A DNA stretch of 61,854 nucleotides, taken from positions 1 through 61,854 of the forward strand of contig JAVEWG010000021.1 of the NCBI GenBank assembly GCA_034004685.1, read 5' to 3'. Of this stretch, positions 25,972-34,162 are shown piece after piece; position 1 is the first letter of the stretch; each line of letters opens with the position of its first letter. The translations under genes were made by a program, and so were the position numbers. This stretch comes from JAEUNX01 sp034004685 (GTDB lineage: Bacteria; Pseudomonadota; Gammaproteobacteria; Burkholderiales; Rhodocyclaceae). The notes below the pieces were generated by a model. It saw nothing but the letters and a program-made list of their open reading frames with translations, was not told the DNA's origin and did no database searches.

Positions 25972-27110
25972 TATTTAGCCCCTCCTTCAATGAGTTCGGC
26001 AGCAACGAAATCTTCCAAAGTCTTCGTATCGACCCACGCCACCATGTGCTGCTTGTTGCGGCGGAAGAACAGCTGGACATCCAGGTCGTTGGTGAAACCG
26101 ATACCGCCGAAGATCTGCTGCCCGGTCCGGGTGGCAAAACGCCCGGATTCGGCAGAGCGCAGGAACGCGGTGGCGGCCAGACGGGGAAAATCCGCGCGGC
26201 GGCTGTCCTTGGCCCAGGCGGCCTTCCACGTCAGATACCGGGAACCGGCAATGCCCGTGGCCGAATCGGCCAATTGGTGGGCGATTGCCTGGAAGCTGCC
26301 GATCGGACGATCGAATTGCACACGTTCCTTGGCGTAGGTGGTGGCCAGCTCCAGGTCGCGGGCGGCACAACCGACAAACCAGGCGGACTGGGCCACCATC
26401 ATGTCAAGACCAACGGCGCTCCAAATCTTCCAGCCGGTGCCGGCACCGCCGATACGGTCGGACAGGGGCACCAGGACGTTGTCGAAGGTCACCAGGTAAC
26501 GGGCGTCGAGGGCATGGGTATCTTCCTTGGTCAGGGTCACGCCCTTGGCCTTCGGATCCACCAGCAGGATGTCGATGCCTGCATCGCCAGCGCCCGTGCG
26601 CACCAGGGTCACCAGGCGATCGGCGGCGGCGGCGAAGCTCACGAAATACTTCTTGCCGTTCAGGCGATAGCCGTCGGCGCCAGCCTCTGCCTTCAACTGA
26701 ATCCCGGTGCCCTTGAAACTGCCACCCAGCTCCAGGAAAGCGGGGGTCAGCACGGCTTCGCCAGCGGCGATGCGGGGCAGCCATTCCTTTTTCTGGGCGT
26801 CGCTACCGGCCAGGGCGATGAGGCCGGCGGAGATGACGGAGGTTTCCAGGATCGGAGCCGGGCACAGGGCGCGACCGAGTTCCTCGAAGACCACGGCCAG
26901 ATCCACGCTCCCCAGGGCCGAACCGCCGAACTCTTCGGCCAAGGTCAACCCGGTGATCCCCATTTCAGCCAGAGACTTCCAGAGGGAGGTGGGATACCCG
27001 ATCGGATCGTTTTCCATCGCACGGACCACCTTGATGGATGATTGGTCCGCCAGCATCTTGCGCAGGGAATCGCGCAACATTATTTGTTCGTCGTTCAGGT
27101 CTAGATTCAC
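25971..27110 (-). CDS. Acyl-CoA dehydrogenase, partner subunit without catalytic Glu
   Basis: 379 residues from GTG 27110, with a GGGGGAA site 5 nt upstream. It has an acyl-CoA dehydrogenase fold (LTLAEEFGGSALG, YAKERVQFDRPIGSFQAIAH, QIFGGIGFTNDLDVQLFFRR). Neither position known to carry the catalytic Glu holds one. The FAD-contact motif FDRPIGSFQ is well kept. Loss of the base in one member and retention in the next gene is the pattern of alpha2beta2 ChsE-type enzymes acting on steroid side-chain CoA esters. Translationally coupled to 24796-25971. Confidence 0.87.
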   Translation of the reverse strand: MNLDLNDEQIMLRDSLRKMLADQSSIKVVRAMENDPIGYPTSLWKSLAEMGITGLTLAEEFGGSALGSVDLAVVFEELGRALCPAPILETSVISAGLIALAGSDAQKKEWLPRIAAGEAVLTPAFLELGGSFKGTGIQLKAEAGADGYRLNGKKYFVSFAAAADRLVTLVRTGAGDAGIDILLVDPKAKGVTLTKEDTHALDARYLVTFDNVLVPLSDRIGGAGTGWKIWSAVGLDMMVAQSAWFVGCAARDLELATTYAKERVQFDRPIGSFQAIAHQLADSATGIAGSRYLTWKAAWAKDSRRADFPRLAATAFLRSAESGRFATRTGQQIFGGIGFTNDLDVQLFFRRNKQHMVAWVDTKTLEDFVAAELIEGGAK

Positions 27111-27193
27111 AAGACTTCCCCCTCTACACAATCGTTGCTAACAAAAACGGGCCCCGCAGTCCGCGCTTCCCGGCTGGGGCGCCCACGACCAAA

Positions 27194-28375
27194 TTAACTG
27201 ACTACCCCTGCTGCCACCAACTCCTGCAACTTGTCGCCATCGACCCCGATTTCCGCCAGCACCGCGGCGGTGTCGGTGGCGGAGGCAGACGGCGCCCGCA
27301 CCGGACCAGGGGGCAATTTCTGACCGGCCAGCAAAGCGCCAACCTGGCGGAAGCTGCCCTTCTCGGGGTGCTGGACCTCCACAAACGCCCCCCGAGCCAC
27401 GAACTGAGGATCGTTGACCACCTCCGCGATGGAATTCACCGGAGCAATGCAGCTATCGAGCTTGCTGAAGATCTCCAGCCATTCGGCTCGCGGCCTGGTG
27501 GCGAAAGCGTCGCGGAAGGCAGCCCGGATTTCATCCTGCTTGGCACGGTCCATCTGGTGCGGAATCCACGCTTCACAACCGAGCGCCTTGCAGACGTTGG
27601 CAAAGAAGCCGGATTCGATGGCCCCCAGGGAGATCCAGCGCCCGTCAGCCGCCATATACAGGTCGTAGCAAGCGGATCCCCCCGTAAGGATCGAAGTCCC
27701 GGGGCCAGGCTCCTTGCCCGTGGCCAGATACTCGTCCACATGCATGGACATGAGGTACAGCACCCCTTCCGTCATGGACACATCCAGGTAACTTCCCTCC
27801 CCCACGGTCTTGGCACGCAGGAGCCCCGCCAGAATGGAGATCACCGCCTGCATGCCGCCGCCGGCGGTATCGGCCACGGTCAGTCCGGGAATCGCGGGGG
27901 CGCCATCGGCCCGGGGGTCGGTAGTGGCCAGCATCCCGGCCAGGGCATCGTAGTTCACGTCATGGCCTACCCAGTTGGCGGCGGGCCCGGTCTGGCCGTA
28001 GCCACTGATGGAGCAGTACACGATCTTGGGGTTGGCCCGGGACACTTCCTCGTAACCGATCCCGAGACGGCCCGCCACGCCAGGGCGGAAGCCTTCCACC
28101 ACCACGTCCACCCCTTGCACCAGCTGCAGGAACAGCTCCTTGCCGGCCGGCTGCTTCAAATCCAGCATCAGCTTGCGCCAGCCCCGGGAGGCGCCGTAGC
28201 CATGGAAAGGCGCCTCAAGGCGATGGCTGCCCGGGCGAACTGGAGGCACGACCCGAATCACGTCGGCACCGAAGTCCGCCAGGATTCGGGCACAGCGGGC
28301 ACCGGGACCGACTCCCGAGAGATCGAGGATCTTGATGCCGGCCAGCAGCCCTTCAGATGAATGTTGTTTTTTCAC
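27194..28375 (-). CDS. CaiB/BaiF family protein, probable alpha-methylacyl-CoA racemase
   Basis: 393 residues from GTG 28375 with a weak ribosome binding site. The family III CoA-transferase fold is clear (ILDLSGVGPGARCARILADFGADVI, GFRPGVAGRLGIGYEE). Residues matching the racemase set are present: His138 (GHDVNYDALAG), Asp169 (VADTAGGGM) and Glu203 (MTEGV). AMACR-type enzymes invert the 2-methyl centre of branched acyl-CoA so that a stereospecific dehydrogenase can act, a known need in sterol side-chain oxidation. It lies 83 bp before the dehydrogenase pair and is the first gene of the operon ending at 22083. A CoA transferase role cannot be excluded. Confidence 0.82.
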   Translation of the reverse strand: MKKQHSSEGLLAGIKILDLSGVGPGARCARILADFGADVIRVVPPVRPGSHRLEAPFHGYGASRGWRKLMLDLKQPAGKELFLQLVQGVDVVVEGFRPGVAGRLGIGYEEVSRANPKIVYCSISGYGQTGPAANWVGHDVNYDALAGMLATTDPRADGAPAIPGLTVADTAGGGMQAVISILAGLLRAKTVGEGSYLDVSMTEGVLYLMSMHVDEYLATGKEPGPGTSILTGGSACYDLYMAADGRWISLGAIESGFFANVCKALGCEAWIPHQMDRAKQDEIRAAFRDAFATRPRAEWLEIFSKLDSCIAPVNSIAEVVNDPQFVARGAFVEVQHPEKGSFRQVGALLAGQKLPPGPVRAPSASATDTAAVLAEIGVDGDKLQELVAAGVVS

Positions 28376-28643
28376 TTATGAAACCCGCTGTAAAATTAAT
28401 ACTGGTTCATACGATACCGTATAGGATATGTACCGTCAAGGCTTTCCAGCCCCTTGCCAGCGCCTTAAAACCCAAGCCGGGGAAGGGTTTCACGCAAACC
28501 GGGTGCCATCCAAAGACCGTTCCGCCAAGCCTCCCAGGCACCCAGGAAACAGCGAGCTTCGCTCGACGAAAACGGCCATCATACGCCCGACTAACACCCT
28601 CCCTCCATCCGATACACAAGAGGACCTGGCCTGAAGCGCCAAC
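28376..28643. promoter_or_regulatory. Upstream region of the racemase-Ltp2 operon with an inverted repeat
   Basis: Gene-free stretch between two minus-strand units. ATACG-ATAC-CGTAT at 28409-28422 is a perfect 5-bp-arm inverted repeat, 34 bp before the GTG start, where an operator would overlap the promoter. An AT-rich patch (28391-28400) adjoins it. Nothing else recognisable. Confidence 0.5.
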
Positions 28644-28672
28644 AAAAATGCCCCCTTACCGGGGGCATTTTT
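28644..28672 (-). terminator. Bidirectional Rho-independent terminator
   Basis: Twelve-base arms AAAAATGCCCCC (28644-28655) and GGGGGCATTTTT (28661-28672) around TTACC. T-runs on both strands. It ends the SDR gene at 28708. Confidence 0.88.
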
Positions 28673-28707
28673 TTATGACTTACACGCCCTCAAACGAAGG
28701 CAGCCCC

Positions 28708-29640
28708 TCAACCTTCCATGGAGAACCGGCCGGCCTCAGTCATCAGCCGCACGAATTCCCGCATGGTGCCGGTGAACTGAACCGGCTTGTCGAAGTTGAA
28801 GATCGCGGCCTTGGCTGCGTCGAAATCGTCCACGGACGGGACGGTATCGTTGGGCAGCAGAACGCCCGGGCTGCGATCGAAACGCACGGCGGTGAAGTAA
28901 CCACCGGATGCGCCGACGATGGCGCCGCTCACATCGCACTGTTCGCTGCACAGCCACTCCACGGCGGGGGAGACGTATTCAGCGGTCATGTACTTCATGA
29001 TGGGCTGCATGCGGGGATCAGCAACCGAACCACCCATGCGGGTTTCGCTGGCCACGGGGGAGATACAGTTGGCGCGGATGTTGTCCTTGCCGCCTTCCAC
29101 GTTCAGCACGTTCATCAGGCCGATCATGGCGGTCTTGGCGGAGCCGTAGTTGGCCTGGCCGAAGTTGCCCACCAGACCAGCCATGGAGGTGGTGAACACC
29201 ACGCGACCATACTTCTGCTCCTTCATCACCGGCCAGGCGGCCTTGGTGCAGAAGACAGAACCCATGAAGTGGACCTGCATCACGGACTCGAAGTCAGCCA
29301 TGTCCATCTTGGCGAAGGTCTTGTCCCGCAGGATGCCGGCGTTGTTCACCAGGGAATCCACGCGGCCGAAGGCCTTCAGGGCGGTGTCCACAATGCCCTG
29401 GGCGCCGGCTTCGGTCGCCACGCTATCGTAGCTGGCAACGGCCTGACCACCATTGGCTTTGATCTCGGCAACCACCTTGTCGGCCACGGAAGCATCGCCG
29501 CCCACGCCGTTAACGCTACCGCCCGGATCGTTCACGACCACCTTGGCGCCAAGCTTGGCGAAGTTCAACGCGTAGGTGCGACCCAAACCACCGCCACTGC
29601 CGGTAATGATGACAACACGATCGTCAAAACGAATACCCAT
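28708..29640 (-). CDS. 17beta-HSD4-like (3R)-3-hydroxyacyl-CoA dehydrogenase
   Basis: 310 residues from ATG 29640, GGAGG upstream; the longer frame is unsupported. NAD motif TGSGGGLG (about 13-20), NNAG motif NNAGILRDKTFAKM, active site Ser in FTTSMAGLVG and YGSAK. KVVVNDPGGSVNG and the ILRDKTF stretch are hallmarks of the dehydrogenase domain of peroxisomal multifunctional protein 2 and of mycobacterial Hsd4A/ChsB1, which oxidise 3-hydroxyacyl-CoA of sterol side chains. The extra C-terminal ~50 residues (SPGVLLPNDTVPSVDDFD) also match that group. Monocistronic, divergent from the double-GntR gene. Confidence 0.88.
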   Translation of the reverse strand: MGIRFDDRVVIITGSGGGLGRTYALNFAKLGAKVVVNDPGGSVNGVGGDASVADKVVAEIKANGGQAVASYDSVATEAGAQGIVDTALKAFGRVDSLVNNAGILRDKTFAKMDMADFESVMQVHFMGSVFCTKAAWPVMKEQKYGRVVFTTSMAGLVGNFGQANYGSAKTAMIGLMNVLNVEGGKDNIRANCISPVASETRMGGSVADPRMQPIMKYMTAEYVSPAVEWLCSEQCDVSGAIVGASGGYFTAVRFDRSPGVLLPNDTVPSVDDFDAAKAAIFNFDKPVQFTGTMREFVRLMTEAGRFSMEG

Positions 29641-29746
29641 GGTTCCTCCAGATAAAATGCACAAAGGCAGTAGAAGCAATTTGCCGGATAACTTAAGCCA
29701 CCTCGCGGCAGATGCACTGACCGCGGCGCCCACATCTCGACGACGA

Positions 29747-29765
29747 AACTAACAATCAGTCAGTT
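29747..29765. promoter_or_regulatory. Imperfect inverted repeat AACTAAC-N5-GTCAGTT
   Basis: Seven-base arms with one mismatch around AATCA, about 105 bp upstream of the SDR start. The same architecture, with perfect arms, occurs at 58412-58430 in another divergent promoter region, so a common TetR-type operator is likely. Confidence 0.55.
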
Positions 29766-29879
29766 TAGACTTTGAAAATTAGCAGACCAACCCTGTCAGC
29801 GCAAGGCCATGGCCAGAGAATTTCTGAAAAGCCCGGCCTTTCCTTGCCTGATCCAATCCGAGCAATTCACGAAAAACTT

Positions 29880-29901
29880 TTAACAGTATAACATTAACAG
29901 T
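29880..29901. promoter_or_regulatory. Candidate GntR/FadR-type operator with TTAACAGT direct repeats
   Basis: TTAACAGT occurs at 29880-29887 and 29894-29901. The central CAGTATAACATT (29884-29895) recurs at 47725 and 47748. Read on the minus strand the core GT-TAT-AC fits the GT-N3-AC core of FadR-subfamily sites. It lies 144 bp before the double-GntR gene, in the 404-bp gap 29641-30044. Apart from this and the 29747 repeat, that gap holds nothing else I can identify. Confidence 0.55.
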
Positions 29902-30044
29902 TCATGCGGATGGACCGGACGACAGAGTTTTCCGGACAGCCGCGGCAGCCACGAGTGGTCCGACCGGGCCCTCCGACCCATTCCGCGCTGCCGCCAACCA
30001 TGACGAAAGCCCGACTTCGTCTGCATTTTTGAGATGCAACCACC

Positions 30045-31568
30045 TTGGAAAAACAGGAATTCGACCGGAGTTCATTGAAGCTCGCCCAACAGGTCGCCAT
30101 GCGGCTGGAAGAGGATATCGTCGGTAGCGGCTGGAAGGTGGGCGAAATCATGGGTTCGGAAGCGGCCCTGGCCACCCGCTACGGCGTCAGCCGCTGGGTC
30201 ATCCGGGAGGCGCTGCGCATTGCCGAACAAGACGGGCTGGTAGAAATCCGGCGCGGGCGCTTTGGGGGCATCGCCGTGTCGGCGCCGGTGCTGACCGTCG
30301 TCGGTTCGTCGATCCGCCAATTCCTGAGCGTCAGCCGGGTCTCCAATGATGTGCTCTACGAGGCCCGTTTCGTCCTGGAATGCTTCGCGGCCAGCCTGGC
30401 CATTGCGCGCCTGCCCCCGGCTCAGGCCGAGTCCCTGAGGGAGCTGGCGGAACGGGCCAGCGCTGCCCCCGCGGCGCAGCACTCGGCCATGATCTTTCTG
30501 ATACTCCGCGAAGTGCTGCGTGCCGCCGGCAATTCAGCCCTGGAAGCGTTCACCTACGCCCTGTCCCAAACCACCATCGAGCTGGCGCTACTGCGGGGTG
30601 CCGATGAAGCGGAACTGAACCACATCGCCAGCCGGCAACTCCAGTTCCGGATCAAGCTGATCCACGCCATTCTCGCCGGAGACGGCGCCTCGGCCACGGA
30701 GCAGATCAACAGCTTTTGCCAGCTGGGCATTTCCTTCCTGTACGGACTCAAGCAGGGAAAGAAGGATCTGGCCTTGCTGGTGGCCCAGCACCACCTGATC
30801 CACGACGCCCGCAACAAGACCGCGCGCCCCAAGCTGACCGAGCAGGTCGCCTGGGAGATCGAATATGACCTCATCGCCAACGACTGGGCGCCCGGCACGC
30901 TGCTGGGTTCGGAAGCGGCCCTCATGCAGCGCTACAAGGTCAGCCGCAGCGTCATCCGGGAAGCCATCCGGCCCCTGGAACGCCTTGGGGTGGTGGAGAT
31001 GTGCCGGGGCAAGCACAGCGGGCTCAAGGTCGCCACGCCGGAGCCCAGCGCGATCATCCGTAGCGTGGTGCTCTACCTGAACTACTCGAAGAACAACGAC
31101 TTCGCCAGCTATGAGTTGCGCAAGGAAATCGAACGGGTGGTGGTGCAAGCCCTCGCCGCCGCACCCGCGGCTGCCCGGACCCCCACCACGGAGCGGCTCA
31201 CGGCCTTTTCGGAATTCAAGTTCCGGGCCAGCCTGGGCAGCCTGCGTCAGGTCGTCCATGACCTGGGGCAGATCTTCGCCGCTGCTACGCCCAACCTGAT
31301 TTTCTCCTTCTTCCTGCGGATTCTTGCCGAGACCGTGCTGCTTTCGAGCCGCTGCGTGTTGTCGGTAAACGATGCCGCAACGGTGATCCGCACGGTGCAG
31401 ACCCAGGCCGGCAAGCTTGGGCGTGCGATTCAAGGGGGAGAATCGGAGTTGGCGCGCAACGGCATCGATGAGATCTGGGACACCCTCCGGGAAGCCTACG
31501 ATCTACCCAAGAAAAAAGCCCGGCAGGATGGAGAAGCCTGCCAAGCTGCGCCACCCAGCCTGACCTGA
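30045..31568 (+). CDS. Tandem-duplicated GntR (FadR-subfamily) regulator
   Basis: 507 residues from TTG 30045; the nearest ATG (30034) is in another frame and soon stops. Two complete winged-helix DNA-binding domains occur in one chain: residues 11-77 (MGSEAALATRYGVSRWVIRE) and 264-330 (LGSEAALMQRYKVSRSVIRE). Each is followed by an all-helical FCD-like domain (about 95-235 and 340-490). Normal FadR/FCD proteins have one of each and dimerise, so this protein is a covalent pseudo-dimer. The His residues that bind metal in FCD domains are not evident. It probably senses an acyl-CoA and regulates nearby catabolic genes. A related GntR starts at 61340. Confidence 0.88.
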   Translation: MEKQEFDRSSLKLAQQVAMRLEEDIVGSGWKVGEIMGSEAALATRYGVSRWVIREALRIAEQDGLVEIRRGRFGGIAVSAPVLTVVGSSIRQFLSVSRVSNDVLYEARFVLECFAASLAIARLPPAQAESLRELAERASAAPAAQHSAMIFLILREVLRAAGNSALEAFTYALSQTTIELALLRGADEAELNHIASRQLQFRIKLIHAILAGDGASATEQINSFCQLGISFLYGLKQGKKDLALLVAQHHLIHDARNKTARPKLTEQVAWEIEYDLIANDWAPGTLLGSEAALMQRYKVSRSVIREAIRPLERLGVVEMCRGKHSGLKVATPEPSAIIRSVVLYLNYSKNNDFASYELRKEIERVVVQALAAAPAAARTPTTERLTAFSEFKFRASLGSLRQVVHDLGQIFAAATPNLIFSFFLRILAETVLLSSRCVLSVNDAATVIRTVQTQAGKLGRAIQGGESELARNGIDEIWDTLREAYDLPKKKARQDGEACQAAPPSLT

Positions 31569-31699
31569 GCCAAGGACAGGGCTGACCTGCCCGGGCGGCG
31601 CAGGAGCGGCTTCGGGGCTTGGGAGCGGAGACATCGGACCAGGCGCTAAGGGGCAGCCAAGGCCGGACCCAGCACTGGATGCGGCCTAGGGTCCTGGAC

Positions 31700-34141
31700 C
31701 TAGCGGTTGCGGGCCAGGGAATCCCCCAGCAGGAAGCGGGACAGGGCGGGGATCAGGATCAGCGCCCCCACCATGTTCCAGATGAACATGAAGGTCAGCA
31801 GGATGCCCATGTCGGCCTGGAACTTGATGGGCGACCAGGCCCAGGTCACCACCCCGGCGGCCAGGGTGGCCCCCACTAGCGCCACCACCTTGCCGGTGAA
31901 TTGCACCGCCTTGCGATAGGCCTCGGTCAAGGACATGCCGGCCCGCATGTAACCGAGCTGGATGCTCATCAGGTATAGAGCGTAATCCACCCCGATCCCC
32001 ACCCCCAGGGCGATGACCGGCAGGCTGGACACCTTCATGCCGATCCCCAGGACCACCATCAGGGCCTCGCAGAGGATCGAGGTGACCACCAGGGGTAGCA
32101 CTGCCACGATCACTGCCCGCACGCTGCGGAAGGTGATGTAGCACAACACGATCACCGCTCCGTAGACATAGAACATCATGGTCCGGCTGGCTTGCTGGAC
32201 GACGATGTTGGTGACCGCGTCGATACCGGCGGAACCCGCCACCGGCAGGAACTGGATGTGGTCGCTGTTGTGCTCGGCGGCGAAAGCCTCCACCGCCTTG
32301 AGCACCCGGTCCAGGGTCGCGGCCTTGTGGTCGGCCAGATAAGCCACCACCGGCATGATGGAGCAATCCGGGTTGAGCAGATCGGGGCTATTGTCCTGGA
32401 CCCTGAAAATGGCGGTGTTCACCAGGGCCTGACTGTGGTTGATGGTGATCCATTTGGGCGAGCCCTCAAAGAATCCCGACGTCACCCGGGGCAAGGCATC
32501 CGCCACGGACTGGGTCGTTTGCACCCCCGGCACCTGCCGCAAGGCCCAGCCCAGCCGGTCCACTTCCACCACGGTTTCGTATTTTTCGCAGCCCCCTGGC
32601 GGCGTTTTGACGATCACCGCGAACTGATCGCTGGAAAGCCCGTAATGGGAAGTGATGTAGGCGTTGTCCTGGTTGTAGCGGGAATCCGGGCGCAACTCCG
32701 GGGCACCCGAATCCAGATCCCCCACCTGCAGGTTGAGGCTCACCACGTACCCGAACACCCCCAGCAGGGCCGCCGCCGCCACCGCGCCGGCGGCCCAGTT
32801 GCGCTCGGTGAAGCGATCCAGCAGGTTCCACACGGCCCCCAGCCCGGCACCACGCCCTTCGATCTGATCCTCCCTCAAGCTGCGCTGGGCAGCCTGCAGG
32901 CTCACCCCGAAATAGGAGAGCAGCACGGGCAGCATCACCAGATTGGTAAACACCAGCACGCCAACGCCGATGCTGGCGGTGGCCCCCAGCTCCTTGATGA
33001 CCGGGATATCGATCAGGCCCAGCACCGCGAAGCCCACCACGTCGGCGATGAGCGCAGTCAGCCCGGCCAGGAACAGACGGCGGAAGGTATAGCGGGCCGC
33101 CACGTACTTGTGGGTGCCCCGCGCCACGTCCTGCATGATGCCGTTCATTTTCTGGGCACCGTGGCTGACGCCGATGGCAAAGACCAGGAAGGGCACCAGC
33201 ACCGAATAGGGGTCCAGTTCGAAACCCAGCAGGTTCACCAGGCCCAGCTGCCAGACCACCGCCACCAGGGAGCAGGCCACCACCAGGACCGTGCTGCGCA
33301 CGCAGCGGGTGTAGCCATAGATGATCGCAACGGCGACCACGGCGGCGATGGCGAAATACAGCATCACCTGAACCAGCCCGGCGATCAGGTCACCCACCAG
33401 CTTGCCAAAGCCGATGATGTGGATCTTCACCTTGCCGTTGGCCTTGGCTTCCAGATTCTTGGCCAGCTCCTTGGAGCGGATGTTGTCCTCCAGGAGGCGC
33501 CCCAGGGAGCCGTAGTCGATGCGCTGGCCGGTGTCGGCATAGCGCTCAAGCATGGGGGCGACGATCATGCTGGACTTGAAGTCGTTGGCCACCAGGGTGC
33601 CCACCAGGCCGGCGCGGGCCACGTTCAGGCGCAGCTCGTCGATCGCCGCGGGGGAGCCGTTGTAGGTGCCAGGCATCACCGGCCCGCCCCGGAAGCCCTC
33701 CTCGGTCACCTCGGTCCAGCGCACCCCCGGCATCCACAGGGATTTGACGAAGGGACGGAACACCCCCGGGGTCAGCACCAGGGTGTCGTTCACCTCCCGC
33801 AGCACCTCCAGATATTCCTTGTCGAAGATGTCGCCGCCGCTGGTGTTTTCCACCACCACCCGGATCGAGTTGCCAAGACCCCGGATCTCATCCTTATGAG
33901 CCAGATAATTCTTGATGTAGGGGTGGGACTGGGGAATGAGTTTCTCGAAGCTGGCATTGACCACCAGCCGGGTCCCGAACAGGGCCAGCACCAGGGAAGT
34001 CATTACGCAGAAGGCAATGATCCAGGGACGATGGTTGAAGATGATGCGCTCAAGGCGGTTGCCGGAGCTGGGGTCGAAATCCTCGAGCCTGGCCACGACA
34101 GGCATGCTGTCGACCTGCTCGAGATTGATGGGAGTTGCCAT
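31700..34141 (-). CDS. MMPL/RND-family transporter
   Basis: 813 residues. TM1 lies at about 33-56, then a large periplasmic loop and a bundle of about five TM segments near 240-400 (VMLYFAIAAVVAVAIIYGYT, YSVLVPFLVFAIGVSHGAQ). The pattern repeats in the second half (MMFYVYGAVIVLCYITF, IALGVGIGVDYALYLMSI). This two-fold RND architecture with short periplasmic domains is typical of MMPL and hopanoid-transporter-like (HpnN) proteins that move lipids or sterols. It follows the YCF48-like gene by 21 bp. Together with DUF1329 and DUF1302 it forms a conserved envelope module in hydrophobic-substrate degraders. Direction of transport is unknown. Confidence 0.88.
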   Translation of the reverse strand: MATPINLEQVDSMPVVARLEDFDPSSGNRLERIIFNHRPWIIAFCVMTSLVLALFGTRLVVNASFEKLIPQSHPYIKNYLAHKDEIRGLGNSIRVVVENTSGGDIFDKEYLEVLREVNDTLVLTPGVFRPFVKSLWMPGVRWTEVTEEGFRGGPVMPGTYNGSPAAIDELRLNVARAGLVGTLVANDFKSSMIVAPMLERYADTGQRIDYGSLGRLLEDNIRSKELAKNLEAKANGKVKIHIIGFGKLVGDLIAGLVQVMLYFAIAAVVAVAIIYGYTRCVRSTVLVVACSLVAVVWQLGLVNLLGFELDPYSVLVPFLVFAIGVSHGAQKMNGIMQDVARGTHKYVAARYTFRRLFLAGLTALIADVVGFAVLGLIDIPVIKELGATASIGVGVLVFTNLVMLPVLLSYFGVSLQAAQRSLREDQIEGRGAGLGAVWNLLDRFTERNWAAGAVAAAALLGVFGYVVSLNLQVGDLDSGAPELRPDSRYNQDNAYITSHYGLSSDQFAVIVKTPPGGCEKYETVVEVDRLGWALRQVPGVQTTQSVADALPRVTSGFFEGSPKWITINHSQALVNTAIFRVQDNSPDLLNPDCSIMPVVAYLADHKAATLDRVLKAVEAFAAEHNSDHIQFLPVAGSAGIDAVTNIVVQQASRTMMFYVYGAVIVLCYITFRSVRAVIVAVLPLVVTSILCEALMVVLGIGMKVSSLPVIALGVGIGVDYALYLMSIQLGYMRAGMSLTEAYRKAVQFTGKVVALVGATLAAGVVTWAWSPIKFQADMGILLTFMFIWNMVGALILIPALSRFLLGDSLARNR

Positions 34142-34162
34142 GGTGTCTGTGTCTCGACGGAG

